In this document: one piece after another, positions 32,766 to 40,891 of the stretch
Position numbering within the stretch: position 1 is the first letter of the stretch
Layout of the letters: each line of letters starts with the position of its first letter
DNA from: JAVBMP01 sp031552315
GTDB lineage: Bacteria; Desulfobacterota; Desulfovibrionia; Desulfovibrionales; Desulfovibrionaceae
DNA length: 64,000 nucleotides
Reading direction: 5' to 3'
Assembly (NCBI GenBank): GCA_031552315.1
Contig: JAVBMP010000031.1
Span: 1-64,000 of the forward strand
The notes under the pieces: model-generated
What the model saw: only the letters and a program-made list of their open reading frames with translations
The model's database searches: none
Told to the model about the DNA's origin: nothing
Position numbers and translations under genes: made by a program

Positions 32766-33854
32766 TTATTCATCCATGTCTACCGGGCCGTCATCTTCGT
32801 CCGCCGCGGCAGCGGCGGCTGAAGCGGGCAATATGCGCGGGTTTACGCCCAGGTGGGCGATAAGGGCGTCTTCAATGGCTTTGCGCATTTCCGGGCTGTT
32901 GTCCAAAAAGGCGCGCACATTTTCTTTGCCCTGGCCCAGGCGTTCACCCTTGAAGGCGAACCATGAGCCGCTTTTGTCGATAATGCCGGCCTCTGAACCC
33001 ATTTCAATAAGTTCTCCGGTGCGGGAAATGCCCTGGCCGTAAATAATATCGAAAAGGGTTTCCTTAAAGGGCGGGGCCACCTTGTTTTTTACCACTTTGA
33101 CCTTGGTGCGGTTGCCGATAGGTTCTTCCTTTTCCTTAAGGGTTTGGATTTTACGAATATCCAACCGCACGGATGAATAGAACTTCAAGGCCTGGCCGCC
33201 GGTGGTCGTTTCCGGGCTGCCGTAGCCGGTAACGCCAATTTTCATGCGCAGCTGGTTGATGAAAACAACGGCGGTGCGGGATTTGTGAATGGTGCCGGTA
33301 AGTTTGCGCAAGGCGTGCGACATAAGCCGCGCCTGCCCGCCCACCTGCATTTCGCCCATGTTCCCTTCCAGTTCCGCTTGCGGAATAAGGGCGGCCACGG
33401 AGTCTATAACCACCAGGTCAACCGCGCCGGAACGCACCAGCATGTCGGCAATTTCCAGGGCCTGTTCACCAAAATCGGGCTGCGAAATAAGCAGCTCGTC
33501 TGTTTTTACGCCCAGGCGCTTGGCGTATTCCACATCCAGGGCGTGTTCCGCGTCCACAAAGGCGCAGGTGCCGCCCAGCTTTTGGGCTTCCGCCACTATG
33601 TGCAGGGTAAGGGTGGTTTTACCGGAAGATTCCGGCCCATAAATTTCCGTAACCCGGCCACGCGGTATGCCGCCCACGCCAAGGGCTATATCCAGCCCGA
33701 TGGAACCCGTGGGTATAACCGGGATGCTTACGTGGGCGTTGTCTGAAAGCTTCATGATGGCGCCCTGGCCATATTTGCGTTCAATGGTGGCGAGCGCGGT
33801 GCTCAGGGCTTCAAGACGCGCCTCTTCGGGCGAAAGAACAGGTTTTTTTGCCAT
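32766..33854 (-). CDS. recA: Recombinase RecA
   Basis: RecA performs homologous recombination and SOS induction. The 362-residue protein has SLGSIGLDIALG-type core (PTGSIGLDIALGVGGIPRGR), the P-loop GPESSGKTTLT, AFVDAEHALD, VVIDSVAALIP, the L2 loop GGQALKFYSSVRLDIR and an acidic C terminus (EDDGPVDMDE). GGAGTAGCCTGA precedes the ATG. I see no clear LexA box in the upstream 277 bp by eye. Confidence 0.98.
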   Translation of the reverse strand: MAKKPVLSPEEARLEALSTALATIERKYGQGAIMKLSDNAHVSIPVIPTGSIGLDIALGVGGIPRGRVTEIYGPESSGKTTLTLHIVAEAQKLGGTCAFVDAEHALDVEYAKRLGVKTDELLISQPDFGEQALEIADMLVRSGAVDLVVIDSVAALIPQAELEGNMGEMQVGGQARLMSHALRKLTGTIHKSRTAVVFINQLRMKIGVTGYGSPETTTGGQALKFYSSVRLDIRKIQTLKEKEEPIGNRTKVKVVKNKVAPPFKETLFDIIYGQGISRTGELIEMGSEAGIIDKSGSWFAFKGERLGQGKENVRAFLDNSPEMRKAIEDALIAHLGVNPRILPASAAAAAADEDDGPVDMDE

Positions 33855-34131
33855 TCAGGCTACTCCAAAAATGAAGATAAAAAAGGTGTGAAGGAAAGAA
33901 ACCCATATCAAAAGCTTGTAAAGTATGCAATTAGCAAGGCGGGTATAAAATAGCTTCAGCAGGAAATATTTAAGAATTATTTAATGGCGGGCTTCAACTT
34001 CCGCGCTTTCAAGCCACAGGCGTTGCCGGGGAGGCTGCAGGGCTATATTTCGCAACTGTAACCTTGCGAATAATTATATTTTCATTTAAATATCTGCCAG
34101 GCGAACTATATTTATGATTCGGAGGTGGCGT

Positions 34132-34449
34132 ATGCCTGATTTTTTGGAAAAGCTTGGCCGCAGAGTTCGCCATTTCAGGGCAGAAAAAGGCTGGACTCAG
34201 GAGAAACTTGCCGAATTGTGCGGGTTAAGCTCCAAATACATTGGCGATATGGAGAATGGAAAGGCCAACGTGACCGTTATTGTCCTGGATAAAGTGGCTA
34301 CCGCTTTGGGCATTACCGCCATAGACATTTTGGCGAACGAACATGAGGCGGAACGGGCGGTGCTTGTTAAAGAAATTATGCGGTTTCTTGATACCGCGAA
34401 TGATGAAAAGGTGAAGACCCTTTACCGGATTATGAAGGGCCTTTTATAA
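34132..34449 (+). CDS. XRE-family transcriptional regulator
   Basis: The 105-residue protein has an XRE helix-turn-helix (GWTQEKLAELCGLSSKYIGD and MENGKANVTVIVLDKVATAL) at residues 20-70, then a helical tail with alternating charge. ATG 34132 is chosen because GGAGGT lies 5 bases before it; an ATG 18 bases upstream has no such site. The gene stands alone and ends at a strong hairpin. No target is evident. Confidence 0.88.
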   Translation: MPDFLEKLGRRVRHFRAEKGWTQEKLAELCGLSSKYIGDMENGKANVTVIVLDKVATALGITAIDILANEHEAERAVLVKEIMRFLDTANDEKVKTLYRIMKGLL

Positions 34450-34466
34450 TAGAGGCCATTGCATAT

Positions 34467-34503
34467 ACAACGCCCCGCGCGGCAAAAGCCGGCGGGGCGT
34501 TGT
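34467..34503 (+). terminator. Hairpin after the XRE gene
   Basis: ACAACGCCCCGC and GCGGGGCGTTGT form a 12-bp perfect stem around a 13-base loop. There is only a TGTGTATA sequence after it and no long T run; it also lies 44 bases beyond the stop of the convergent membrane-protein gene. Confidence 0.65.
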
Positions 34504-34547
34504 GTGTATATCGGGCGCGGGTTATCCGGCCGGAATTATTGGAATGT

Positions 34548-35420
34548 CTAAGCGGCAGAGGCGCGCGCGGCAAGTTCCGCCGCGTATCTGGAAGCATCCG
34601 CCGCGTTTACGCGCAGGAACTTGAAAACATTGTCCACATCTTCTTCAACTTTTTTCTTTTTTATCTTTGTGGTGACGTTATCCAAAGAAAGGTAGGCGTC
34701 TGTTTCACCCTCGCAGGAAAAAAGCGTAAGGCGGGAAAATTCGGCGCACTCCGCATCTTGCGGCGGCAGGGTAGCCAGCGCGGCCATGCCCTGGCCTTCA
34801 ACCTGGGTGGAAAAGGCTTTCGGGTCTTGGACAAAGGCCAGTTTTACCGGGGCCACAGCGCCCTTCATCCAGGCGTTTACGGTTTCAGAATAGGGCGGGC
34901 GGTCCGCGTCTCTGGAATAGAATATGGTAGCGCCAATCAGCACAAGGCCTTCCGCCGCCCAAATGGCCCCCAGCATGTTGCCTTTTACCTCTTTGCCCTT
35001 CAAGGTCCACAGGCCTTCTTGCATAAGGGCCATAATGGTTTCAAACAGGCCGCCGGGGTTCAGCGCGGCTTTAACAAAGGTGCTGAAAGACGCTGGCAAA
35101 TTGCCGTCATTAAAGGCAAGCGAGACAAAAAACGCCCATTGCACATATTCCGCAACCAGGCCGCAAATCAGCCCAATAAGCATAAGCGCGGGCACGGAAT
35201 GCAAGCGCCTGTTGCGGGACGCGTGCGCAATGGTCTTGCCTATGCACAGGCCCATAAGGCCGCAAAGCAGCGCCATAATGTAAACAAGCGATATGTGGTA
35301 GTCTGCCAGGGCGTAGCCCAGACCCAAAACAACAGCGGCAACCAGCCCGGCAAGCAGGGTAGCGACAAGGCCCGGCACAGAAACGCCGCCCGGGGCCGTA
35401 TAATAGAGTGGTTTATTCAT
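34548..35420 (-). CDS. Uncharacterised membrane protein
   Basis: The 290-residue protein (ATG 35420 with GAGGAATG in front) has about four hydrophobic segments in its first 200 residues (VATLLAGLVAAVVLGLGYAL, ISLVYIMALLCGLMGLCIGK, ALMLIGLICGLVAEY, MLGAIWAAEGLVLIGATIFY) and a cytosolic C-terminal domain with a KIKKKK basic cluster. No family is recognised. It stands alone, convergent with the XRE gene. Confidence 0.7.
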   Translation of the reverse strand: MNKPLYYTAPGGVSVPGLVATLLAGLVAAVVLGLGYALADYHISLVYIMALLCGLMGLCIGKTIAHASRNRRLHSVPALMLIGLICGLVAEYVQWAFFVSLAFNDGNLPASFSTFVKAALNPGGLFETIMALMQEGLWTLKGKEVKGNMLGAIWAAEGLVLIGATIFYSRDADRPPYSETVNAWMKGAVAPVKLAFVQDPKAFSTQVEGQGMAALATLPPQDAECAEFSRLTLFSCEGETDAYLSLDNVTTKIKKKKVEEDVDNVFKFLRVNAADASRYAAELAARASAA

Positions 35421-35578
35421 ACATTCCTCATACAATATAAAAGGTTAATTTTGCGTGTCGGCGTTCATATTATGCGTCCCGGTATAAAGTCAAGCTATTT
35501 GTCACGGTTAAAACCAAGCTTCCGGTCTTGCCTTCCGCCTTCGGGTAGGCTATTTTTATTCGGATAGATGAACAGCTT

Positions 35579-35625
35579 GAGACCGTTGCGCAATGATGTT
35601 TTTTGCCCTGTTACAAGGAGTGCCC
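35579..35625 (+). repeat. Family A repeat, partial copy A3, supplying a ribosome-binding site
   Basis: gagaccgttgcgcaatg followed 20 bases later by ttacaaggagtgccc matches the left end of copies A1 and A2. The glycosyltransferase ATG follows directly, so the repeat's AAGGAG is the only Shine-Dalgarno available to that gene. Confidence 0.75.
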
Positions 35626-36765
35626 ATGCATTATCTTGGTATGTGCTGCATTGCCAAAGATGAAGACCCCTTCCTTAAAGAATGGCTGGCCTATCACGCC
35701 ATGCTGGGGGTGGAACGTTTTTATATTTACGACAATTGCAGCCAAACGCCCATAAAGCGCCTGCTGGGCGAATACGCCGGGCATGACCGCGTAGTGGTGC
35801 GCCGGGTGGAAGGCCGCCGCATGCAACTGCCGGTTTATGACGACTGCCTGAAGTCTTTTGGCGCGGAATGCCGCTGGCTGGCCTTTATTGACCTTGATGA
35901 ATTTATCTGCCCCATGCAGGACGATGACCTGCGCCCCTTGCTGGCGGAGTTTGAACCCTACGCCGGGCTGGCCGCCACCTGGCGGCTTTTCAATTCTTCC
36001 GGCCACCTGAAAAGGCCGGAAGGTCTGGCGCTGCGCAACTATACCCAGGCCTTCGCGCAGCAGGAATCTTTTGCGGTAAAGTGCATTGTAGACCCGGCCC
36101 GAACCGCGCAGGCCCTTAGCCCGCACCACTTCCGCCACAGCCCCGGCGAATGCTGCGTGAATGAAGACCACTACCCCTTTGCCCCGGGCACGCATTTCAG
36201 CTTTTCGCCCGGCCGCCTGGTGCGGGTGAACCACTATTTTTTGCGCTCGCAGCAAGATTATGAAGAAAAAATGCGCCGGGGCGGCGGGGCCACCAGGGCC
36301 GAAGACGAATACCGTAAAATGGATCTTTTTTTGGGCGCGCTGGAAAAGCCGCAGGTAGAAGACAAGGCGATTCAGCGCTTTTTGCCCCGGCTGGAAAAGG
36401 CCCTGAAGGCCCCGGCCCTGCCCATGCCGCAACCGTTTTTGCCAACGGGCACGGCCTATGAAGACATCATGCGGGCCGCCATGGGGTTTTTGGAAGCCGG
36501 ACAAGCGGAAAAAGCCCAGGCCTGCCTGTGCCCCGCCCGGCCGGAACACCGCGAAAAGGCCGACTTGTGGACATTACGCGCCCTGGCCGCCCAAAGCGCG
36601 GGCAAAACAGGCCGGGCCGAAGTGTTCATAAAGGAAGCGTTAAAGCGCGAAGCCACGCACGCCGCATACAATATCCTGAAAAGCCTGCTTGAACAAAAGG
36701 GCCTGCATGAACAGGCCCACGGCATAGAGGTGATGTTGCGGTCTTATCCGGAATTTTTCGGGTAG
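35626..36765 (+). CDS. Glycosyltransferase, family 2/92-like (Glyco_tranf_2_4)
   Basis: The 379-residue protein begins YLGMCCIAKDEDPFLKEWLA followed by HAMLGVERFYIYDNCSQT, the start of GT92-like transferases. It has the metal/nucleotide-sugar DxD site in LAFIDLDEFICP and a conserved HFRHSPGE region with HYFLRSQQDYEEKMRRGG. Its C-terminal 100 residues look like TPR-like helices (RALAAQSAGKTGRAEVFIKE). There is no membrane segment, so it is cytosolic; the sugar and acceptor are unknown, with surface polysaccharide or protein glycosylation possible. The start at 35626 is set by AAGGAG in the preceding repeat. Confidence 0.85.
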   Translation: MHYLGMCCIAKDEDPFLKEWLAYHAMLGVERFYIYDNCSQTPIKRLLGEYAGHDRVVVRRVEGRRMQLPVYDDCLKSFGAECRWLAFIDLDEFICPMQDDDLRPLLAEFEPYAGLAATWRLFNSSGHLKRPEGLALRNYTQAFAQQESFAVKCIVDPARTAQALSPHHFRHSPGECCVNEDHYPFAPGTHFSFSPGRLVRVNHYFLRSQQDYEEKMRRGGGATRAEDEYRKMDLFLGALEKPQVEDKAIQRFLPRLEKALKAPALPMPQPFLPTGTAYEDIMRAAMGFLEAGQAEKAQACLCPARPEHREKADLWTLRALAAQSAGKTGRAEVFIKEALKREATHAAYNILKSLLEQKGLHEQAHGIEVMLRSYPEFFG

Positions 36766-36767
36766 CT

Positions 36768-36895
36768 CTAAATAAAATCTTTCAGCCAAATACTGCGTTA
36801 AGCGGCCCGCTTTGCTCCGGTCGAGTACCATAAGAGTACACTCCCTGCGCAAAACGGGCCGCTTGCCTTGTATTTGACTAAAATATTTTATTTAG
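36768..36895. repeat. Family B palindromic repeat, copy B1
   Basis: The 128-bp element has imperfect terminal inverted repeats (ctaaataaaatctttcag at the left, matched by the complement at the right end), an inner arm AGCGGCCCG..TTTG with CAAAACGGGCCGCT, and GAGTAC/GTAC(A)CTC at the centre. Nearly the whole unit is a palindrome. It begins three bases after the glycosyltransferase stop. Confidence 0.85.
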
Positions 36896-36916
36896 AGACC
36901 GCTGCTGACAGAGGGG

Positions 36917-37039
36917 TAAAATCTTTCAGCCAAATACTGCGTTAAGCGGCCCGTTTTGCTCCGGTCGAGTACCATAAGAGTACACTCCCTGCGCAAAACG
37001 GGTCGCTTGCCTTGTATTTGACTAAAATATTTTATTTAG
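36917..37039. repeat. Family B palindromic repeat, copy B2
   Basis: This is a tandem copy of B1 in the same orientation with only a few base changes (GGCCCGT for GGCCCGC, GGGTCGC for GGGCCGC); the copies are separated by gagaccgctgctgacagaggg. A left-end fragment (B3) recurs at 37113-37151. Confidence 0.85.
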
Positions 37040-37100
37040 AGACCGCTGCACAAGGGCCTTTTTGCCCTCTGGACTGCGTCAGGAAACAAAATTGCCGCTG
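37039..37100. repeat. Family A-related repeat fragment A4
   Basis: gagaccgctgcacaaggg, cctttttgccct and actgcgtca resemble the right end of family A read on the other strand (gaggccgttgcacaatggcctttttgccc...actgcgtca). It joins B2 to the B3 fragment. Confidence 0.6.
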
Positions 37101-37112
37101 CTGACAGAGGGG

Positions 37113-37151
37113 CAAAATCTTTCAGCCAAATACTGCGTTAAGCGGCCCGTT
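37113..37151. repeat. Family B repeat, partial copy B3
   Basis: The first 35 or so bases of the B unit (aaaatctttcagccaaatac, then tgcgttaagcggcccgtt) are present and then stop at the end of rnhA, whose stop codon is at 37150-37152. Confidence 0.75.
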
Positions 37152-37629
37152 ACCCCTCAAAACCCGCGTCCGGCGGTAAATTCTTTTGGCCCGCCATGTT
37201 GCGGGCCAAGGTGTCCACCCGTTCATTTTCCGCGTGGCCGCTGTGCCCGGCTACCCAACGCAGCTTTACGCTGTGCCGCCCCAACTGGGGGATTATCTTC
37301 AGCCATAAATCCTGGTTCAGCACGGGTTTGCCGTCCGCCTTTTTCCAGCCCTTGTTCCGCCAGCCCCATATCCATTTTTTTTCAACGGCGTCGCAAAGGT
37401 AGCGGGAATCGCTGTAAAGTTCCACCTCGCACGGGCTGGTCAGGGCCTGCAACCCTTCCAGCGCGGCGGTAAGTTCCATGCGGTTGTTGGTGGTGCGGGC
37501 AAAGCCGCCGCACATTTCCTTTTCTACCCCGTTACAACGCAAAATGGCGGCCCAGCCGCCAGGGCCGGGGTTGCCAAGACAGGCCCCGTCTGTAAAGATG
37601 CTTACTTTATAAGTTTTTTCTTCGGTCAT
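37150..37629 (-). CDS. rnhA: Ribonuclease HI
   Basis: RNase HI removes RNA from RNA-DNA hybrids. The 159-residue protein has all acidic catalytic residues in their motifs: IFTDGACLGNPGPGGWAAIL (Asp), NNRMELTAALEGLQAL (Glu), VELYSDSRYLCDAVEKKWIW (Asp) and VAGHSGHAENERVDTLAR (His and Asp). The length is normal. Its 3' end abuts the B3 repeat. Confidence 0.97.
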   Translation of the reverse strand: MTEEKTYKVSIFTDGACLGNPGPGGWAAILRCNGVEKEMCGGFARTTNNRMELTAALEGLQALTSPCEVELYSDSRYLCDAVEKKWIWGWRNKGWKKADGKPVLNQDLWLKIIPQLGRHSVKLRWVAGHSGHAENERVDTLARNMAGQKNLPPDAGFEG

Positions 37630-37696
37630 GCTTTTGGTCTGTTTGGTTGATTTGGTTTGATTGGTTTGATTATTTGGGGCTTTGCCCCAAACCCCA

Positions 37697-37719
37697 CTGG
37701 GGGAAATGATTTCCCCCAG
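37697..37719. terminator. Hairpin between rnhA and the TPM-like gene
   Basis: CTGGGGGAAAT and ATTTCCCCCAG form an almost loop-free palindrome; a second small hairpin (GGGGCTTTGCCCC) lies just before it. The stretch 37630-37690 is a TTTGGTTTGATT-type degenerate repeat. It may terminate readthrough between the two minus-strand genes. Confidence 0.45.
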
Positions 37720-37802
37720 ACCCCCTCGACAGGCATCAGTTTGATATGATTGTCTGTTTTTTTTTGGGGGGGGTGCACAATGGGCGCATTTTGGGTCGGG
37801 TT

Positions 37803-38345
37803 TTATTGCAGGCGGTCTTCCATTTTTTTGAAGGCGGCGGCCAGCCCGTCCGGCCAGCGGCCTTGGGCAAAATAAGGTGGAAAGTGTTTGTTGGCAAGCT
37901 CATTCATTAGCTCTTCGCCAAGGGCCAGGCGCACGGTAACCCCGGCATCCAGCCTTGCAAGGCCTTCTGAAGGGCAAAGCTGAACGCTTATTGTGTTCGC
38001 GTCCGGGTTTGCGGCGGGCAGGGGGCCGTGTTGATAAACATGCGTTTTTATCAGCACGCCGCGGCTTTCATGGAAATAACGCAGAAAATTTTGCAGTTCC
38101 GCTTTTTGCGCCGGGGTCAGGTTGCGGGTGTCGTCCTGAATAAGGGCGGCATAGTCCGCTGGCGCGGAACGGGACACGCTCTGTTCCTTCTGCTCCTTGG
38201 CCTTTATAACTTCCATCCGCCGCTGGTTATTGGCATAAAAACCCCAGGCCACCAGCGCGAACACAGCCACCAGCATAAGCACCCGCGCGAATTGTTCCAG
38301 AGGGGAAGAAGATTTTTGCCACTTGGGCGGCTTGCGGAAAATCAT
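37803..38345 (-). CDS. Membrane-anchored protein, possible TPM-like domain
   Basis: The protein (180 residues from ATG 38345) has one N-terminal membrane helix (VLMLVAVFALVAWGFYANNQ) followed by a periplasmic domain. The end (LGEELMNELANKHFPPYFAQ then GRWPDGLAAAFKKMEDRL) resembles the end of TPM domains, which finish with P.F..G....G. The match is loose. No function can be assigned. Confidence 0.65.
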   Translation of the reverse strand: MIFRKPPKWQKSSSPLEQFARVLMLVAVFALVAWGFYANNQRRMEVIKAKEQKEQSVSRSAPADYAALIQDDTRNLTPAQKAELQNFLRYFHESRGVLIKTHVYQHGPLPAANPDANTISVQLCPSEGLARLDAGVTVRLALGEELMNELANKHFPPYFAQGRWPDGLAAAFKKMEDRLQ

Positions 38346-38439
38346 AGGCGTAACTTGCTGGCTAACGATTGCGTTTATATGGCTGCAAAAATCTTCTGGC
38401 GGCGCAAGGCGTAAGCGCGCCGCCCGCCGCCATGCGCAG

Positions 38440-38458
38440 GCGGCATTCATTGCCGCCG
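38440..38458. repeat. 19-bp palindrome, second copy of the yjbQ-insertion palindrome
   Basis: ggcggcattcattgccgcc here and ggcggtattcattgccgcc at 3650-3668 share 18 of 19 bases and both are followed by (g)aagcgccg, so a small GC-rich palindromic repeat family is present. Confidence 0.6.
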
Positions 38459-38570
38459 TGAAGCGCCGTGGCGGCGTGTATTAGCACAGGCCATGCCGGG
38501 GTTCCCCAAGGGGGTCACCCCCTTGGGCGGGGTGCAGGGGCAGCGCCCCGCCCGCCGGAGGCATTTCTTT

Positions 38571-39263
38571 TTATCTTGCCTTTTTTACCCGGCTGAGTTG
38601 TTCTATTGTCCAGCTTGCGCAGTCTGCCAGCATTTTCCCGGTAGCGTTTTCCATGGCGTCAAGCATGGCGTCGCGGGTGTTGGCTGTGGCCGGGGCAGTG
38701 GCCTGGAACTGTTTTTGCCCGACAATGGCGCCGGAATGGGTATTCACGATGGTTGCCACCAAAGAAATTTCCGCTGTGGGCGGTGAATTTTCATCCGCAT
38801 AGACCATGTGCATGCGTTGCAGGTTTGAGGCCAGGCGAAATTCGCTTTCCACGCCGGAAATGCTTGTGGCCACCCCGGCAAAGCAGCCGCTGGCGGCGAA
38901 GTGGTCTTCCATCAGGCGTTGCAGCAGGCGCGGGGTTGTGGCATCCCAGCGGGAATCGGCCAGGTAGCGCACTTCACGGTTGCGGAAGAGCAGGGCTATG
39001 CGGTCTGTTGCCAGGTCTCCGCTGCTTTCCGGCTGGTTGATGATAAGCGGGGAAAGGCGGGGGGCGGCGCAAAGCGCGTTTTTGGGCGGTTCCACATGCA
39101 AAATAAACTGGTTTGCGGGCTCGCCGGTGAACAGGTCGGCGCAGGCGCTCAAAACCAGGCAGGCGGCCAGGCAGGCAGTCAGGCAGGCGGCCTGGCGGGC
39201 CACTTGGCGGAACAGGGCGCCAATGGCGCGCAGGGGGTTGGCATGTTTGGGGGTGTTGTTCAT
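38571..39263 (-). CDS. ABC-type transport auxiliary lipoprotein (PqiC-like) of the MCE system
   Basis: The 230-residue protein has a signal peptide ending in the lipobox LSAC (about residues 38-41) and a domain of the ABC-type auxiliary lipoprotein family: FILHVEPPKNA, IALLFRNREVRYLADSRWDA, TPRLLQRLMEDHF and a C-terminal helix. These lipoproteins sit in the outer membrane or periplasm and complete MCE/Mla lipid-transport systems. Its ATG overlaps the MCE gene stop by four bases. Confidence 0.85.
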   Translation of the reverse strand: MNNTPKHANPLRAIGALFRQVARQAACLTACLAACLVLSACADLFTGEPANQFILHVEPPKNALCAAPRLSPLIINQPESSGDLATDRIALLFRNREVRYLADSRWDATTPRLLQRLMEDHFAASGCFAGVATSISGVESEFRLASNLQRMHMVYADENSPPTAEISLVATIVNTHSGAIVGQKQFQATAPATANTRDAMLDAMENATGKMLADCASWTIEQLSRVKKAR

Positions 39264-40096
39264 TTTGCTTTATACTCCGGCAGGTTGTCGCCAAACAGGA
39301 AGCGTCTTGGGTCATTGTTTATTTTTTGCACCAGGCCGTCGGCGTGGCGTATAAGCGAACGGCCTTCGGCTATCATGCGTTGCACTTCATCCAGCCCGGA
39401 GTTTGTGAAGCGCGTGAGGCCGGGTTCCATTTTCTTCAGCAAGCCTTCCACGGTTGCCAGGGTGCTGTCAAGGCGGTGGCTTGCCCGGGCGATATTTTCC
39501 ATGGTTTCTTCCAGCAGAACGGTACGTTCTTCAAGGGTTTTCGATATGACGGCCAGCGAGTTCAGGGTGTCACGCAGGTTTTTGACGTTGTTGTCGCTGA
39601 ACACGCGAGAGGCCTGATGCACCAGGGCGTTTGTGGCGCTGATAAGATCCGGCGCTTCTTCCATAATGGCGGCCAGGCTTGAGGTGCGTGATTTTATGCG
39701 CGGGTAGGGTTCTCCGGGCAGGGCGGTCAGGATGGGGGCTTCTTTGGTGCCGCCGCTTATGGCGATATGCGCCATGCCGGTAATGCCCTGAATTTCAAGG
39801 CTTGCTTCAGAATCGCGCCGGATGGGGGTGTTGCGTGTCACCGAGATGACAACGTGCACCAGGTTCGGGTCTTCCATGTCTATTCTGATAGCTTGCACCG
39901 CGCCTACCTTGATGCCGTTCAGGCGCACGTCATTGCCTTGCGAAAGGCCGGATACGCTGCCTTTGAAGTCAATGGCGTACAGGTCAAAGTCGCCTTTTGT
40001 GGCCTTGCTGGCGCTCCATACCGCAAAGGCGATTATGGCGAAAAAGGCCAGCAGGGTAAAAAGGCCCACAACAAAATAATTGGCTTTTGTTTCCAT
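39260..40096 (-). CDS. MCE-family protein (MlaD-like)
   Basis: MlaD-type proteins form a periplasmic ring that carries lipids. The 278-residue protein has an N-terminal membrane helix (YFVVGLFTLLAFFAIIAFAV), the MCE domain (SGLSQGNDVRLNGIKVGAVQ, PIRRDSEASLEIQGITGMAH) and a long helical C terminus (150-260). The order auxiliary lipoprotein - MCE - ATPase - permease is that of a complete importer/exporter. Direction of transport cannot be told from sequence. Confidence 0.92.
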   Translation of the reverse strand: METKANYFVVGLFTLLAFFAIIAFAVWSASKATKGDFDLYAIDFKGSVSGLSQGNDVRLNGIKVGAVQAIRIDMEDPNLVHVVISVTRNTPIRRDSEASLEIQGITGMAHIAISGGTKEAPILTALPGEPYPRIKSRTSSLAAIMEEAPDLISATNALVHQASRVFSDNNVKNLRDTLNSLAVISKTLEERTVLLEETMENIARASHRLDSTLATVEGLLKKMEPGLTRFTNSGLDEVQRMIAEGRSLIRHADGLVQKINNDPRRFLFGDNLPEYKAK

Positions 40097-40104
40097 GTTT
40101 CAAC

Positions 40105-40890
40105 TCACGCTTTGGCGTTGTCTTGCGCTGTAATAGAGGCCGCGCGGCCTCTGGGGCCAAGGAAGTATTCTTTTATCCAGGGGTGGTCAACCTGCAAAAG
40201 TTCAGAAATGCTGCCCACGGCGTAGATGCGTTTTTCCGCCAGCACGGCCACCCTGTCGCAAATGGCGTAAAGGGTATCCATATCATGCGTAACCAGGCAG
40301 ACGGTAAGGCCAATGGTGTCACGCAGGGTTTTTATAAGGCTGTCAAAGGCCGCCGCGCCAATAGGGTCCAGCCCGGCGGTGGGTTCATCAAGCAGCAGAA
40401 TGGCCGGGTCCATTGCCAGGGCGCGGGCCAGCCCGGCGCGTTTGCGCATGCCGCCGGAAAGTTCTGAAGGGTATTTTTTCAAAGCCAGGGCGGGCAGGCC
40501 AACAAGATCCACCTTCATGGCGGCTATGCGGTGGCGCATGGCCGCGGAAATTTTGGTGAACTGGCGCAGGGGGGCCTCTATATTTTCTTCAACCGTAAGC
40601 GAAGAGAACAGCGCCCCGTTTTGGAACAGCACCCCCCACTGGCGGCGGGCCTTTTCCCAAGCTTCCGGGCCGGACTGGGTAAGGTTTACGCCCATAACGT
40701 GCACTTCTCCGGCCTGTTGCGGGCGCAGGCCCATAATGGTGCGCAGCAGTACGGACTTGCCCGTGCCGGAACCGCCGATAAGGGCGATAATTTCGTCCTT
40801 CCTGATTTCAAGGTCAAGGTCTTTGTGCACGCAGTGCGAGCCAAAGCAGTTGGTAATGTTTTTCAGGGCCACGGCAATATTGTTTTCCAT
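40105..40890 (-). CDS. ABC transporter ATP-binding protein (MlaF-like)
   Basis: The 261-residue ATPase energises the MCE lipid transporter. Walker A is GGSGTGKSVLLRT, the signature LSGGMRKRAGLARALAMDP, Walker B ILLLDEPTAGLDP, and the H-loop LVTHDMDT; RKRAGLARA is characteristic of the MlaF group. It follows the permease gene by one base and precedes the MCE gene by eight. Confidence 0.95.
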   Translation of the reverse strand: MENNIAVALKNITNCFGSHCVHKDLDLEIRKDEIIALIGGSGTGKSVLLRTIMGLRPQQAGEVHVMGVNLTQSGPEAWEKARRQWGVLFQNGALFSSLTVEENIEAPLRQFTKISAAMRHRIAAMKVDLVGLPALALKKYPSELSGGMRKRAGLARALAMDPAILLLDEPTAGLDPIGAAAFDSLIKTLRDTIGLTVCLVTHDMDTLYAICDRVAVLAEKRIYAVGSISELLQVDHPWIKEYFLGPRGRAASITAQDNAKA

Positions 40891-40891
40891 G

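Noticed and set aside
33855..34131. LexA box upstream of recA
   Set aside because: No convincing palindrome of a known LexA type was visible on either strand.
36768..37039. CRISPR array
   Set aside because: Units are about 128 bp, palindromic and almost identical throughout, without spacers or cas genes.
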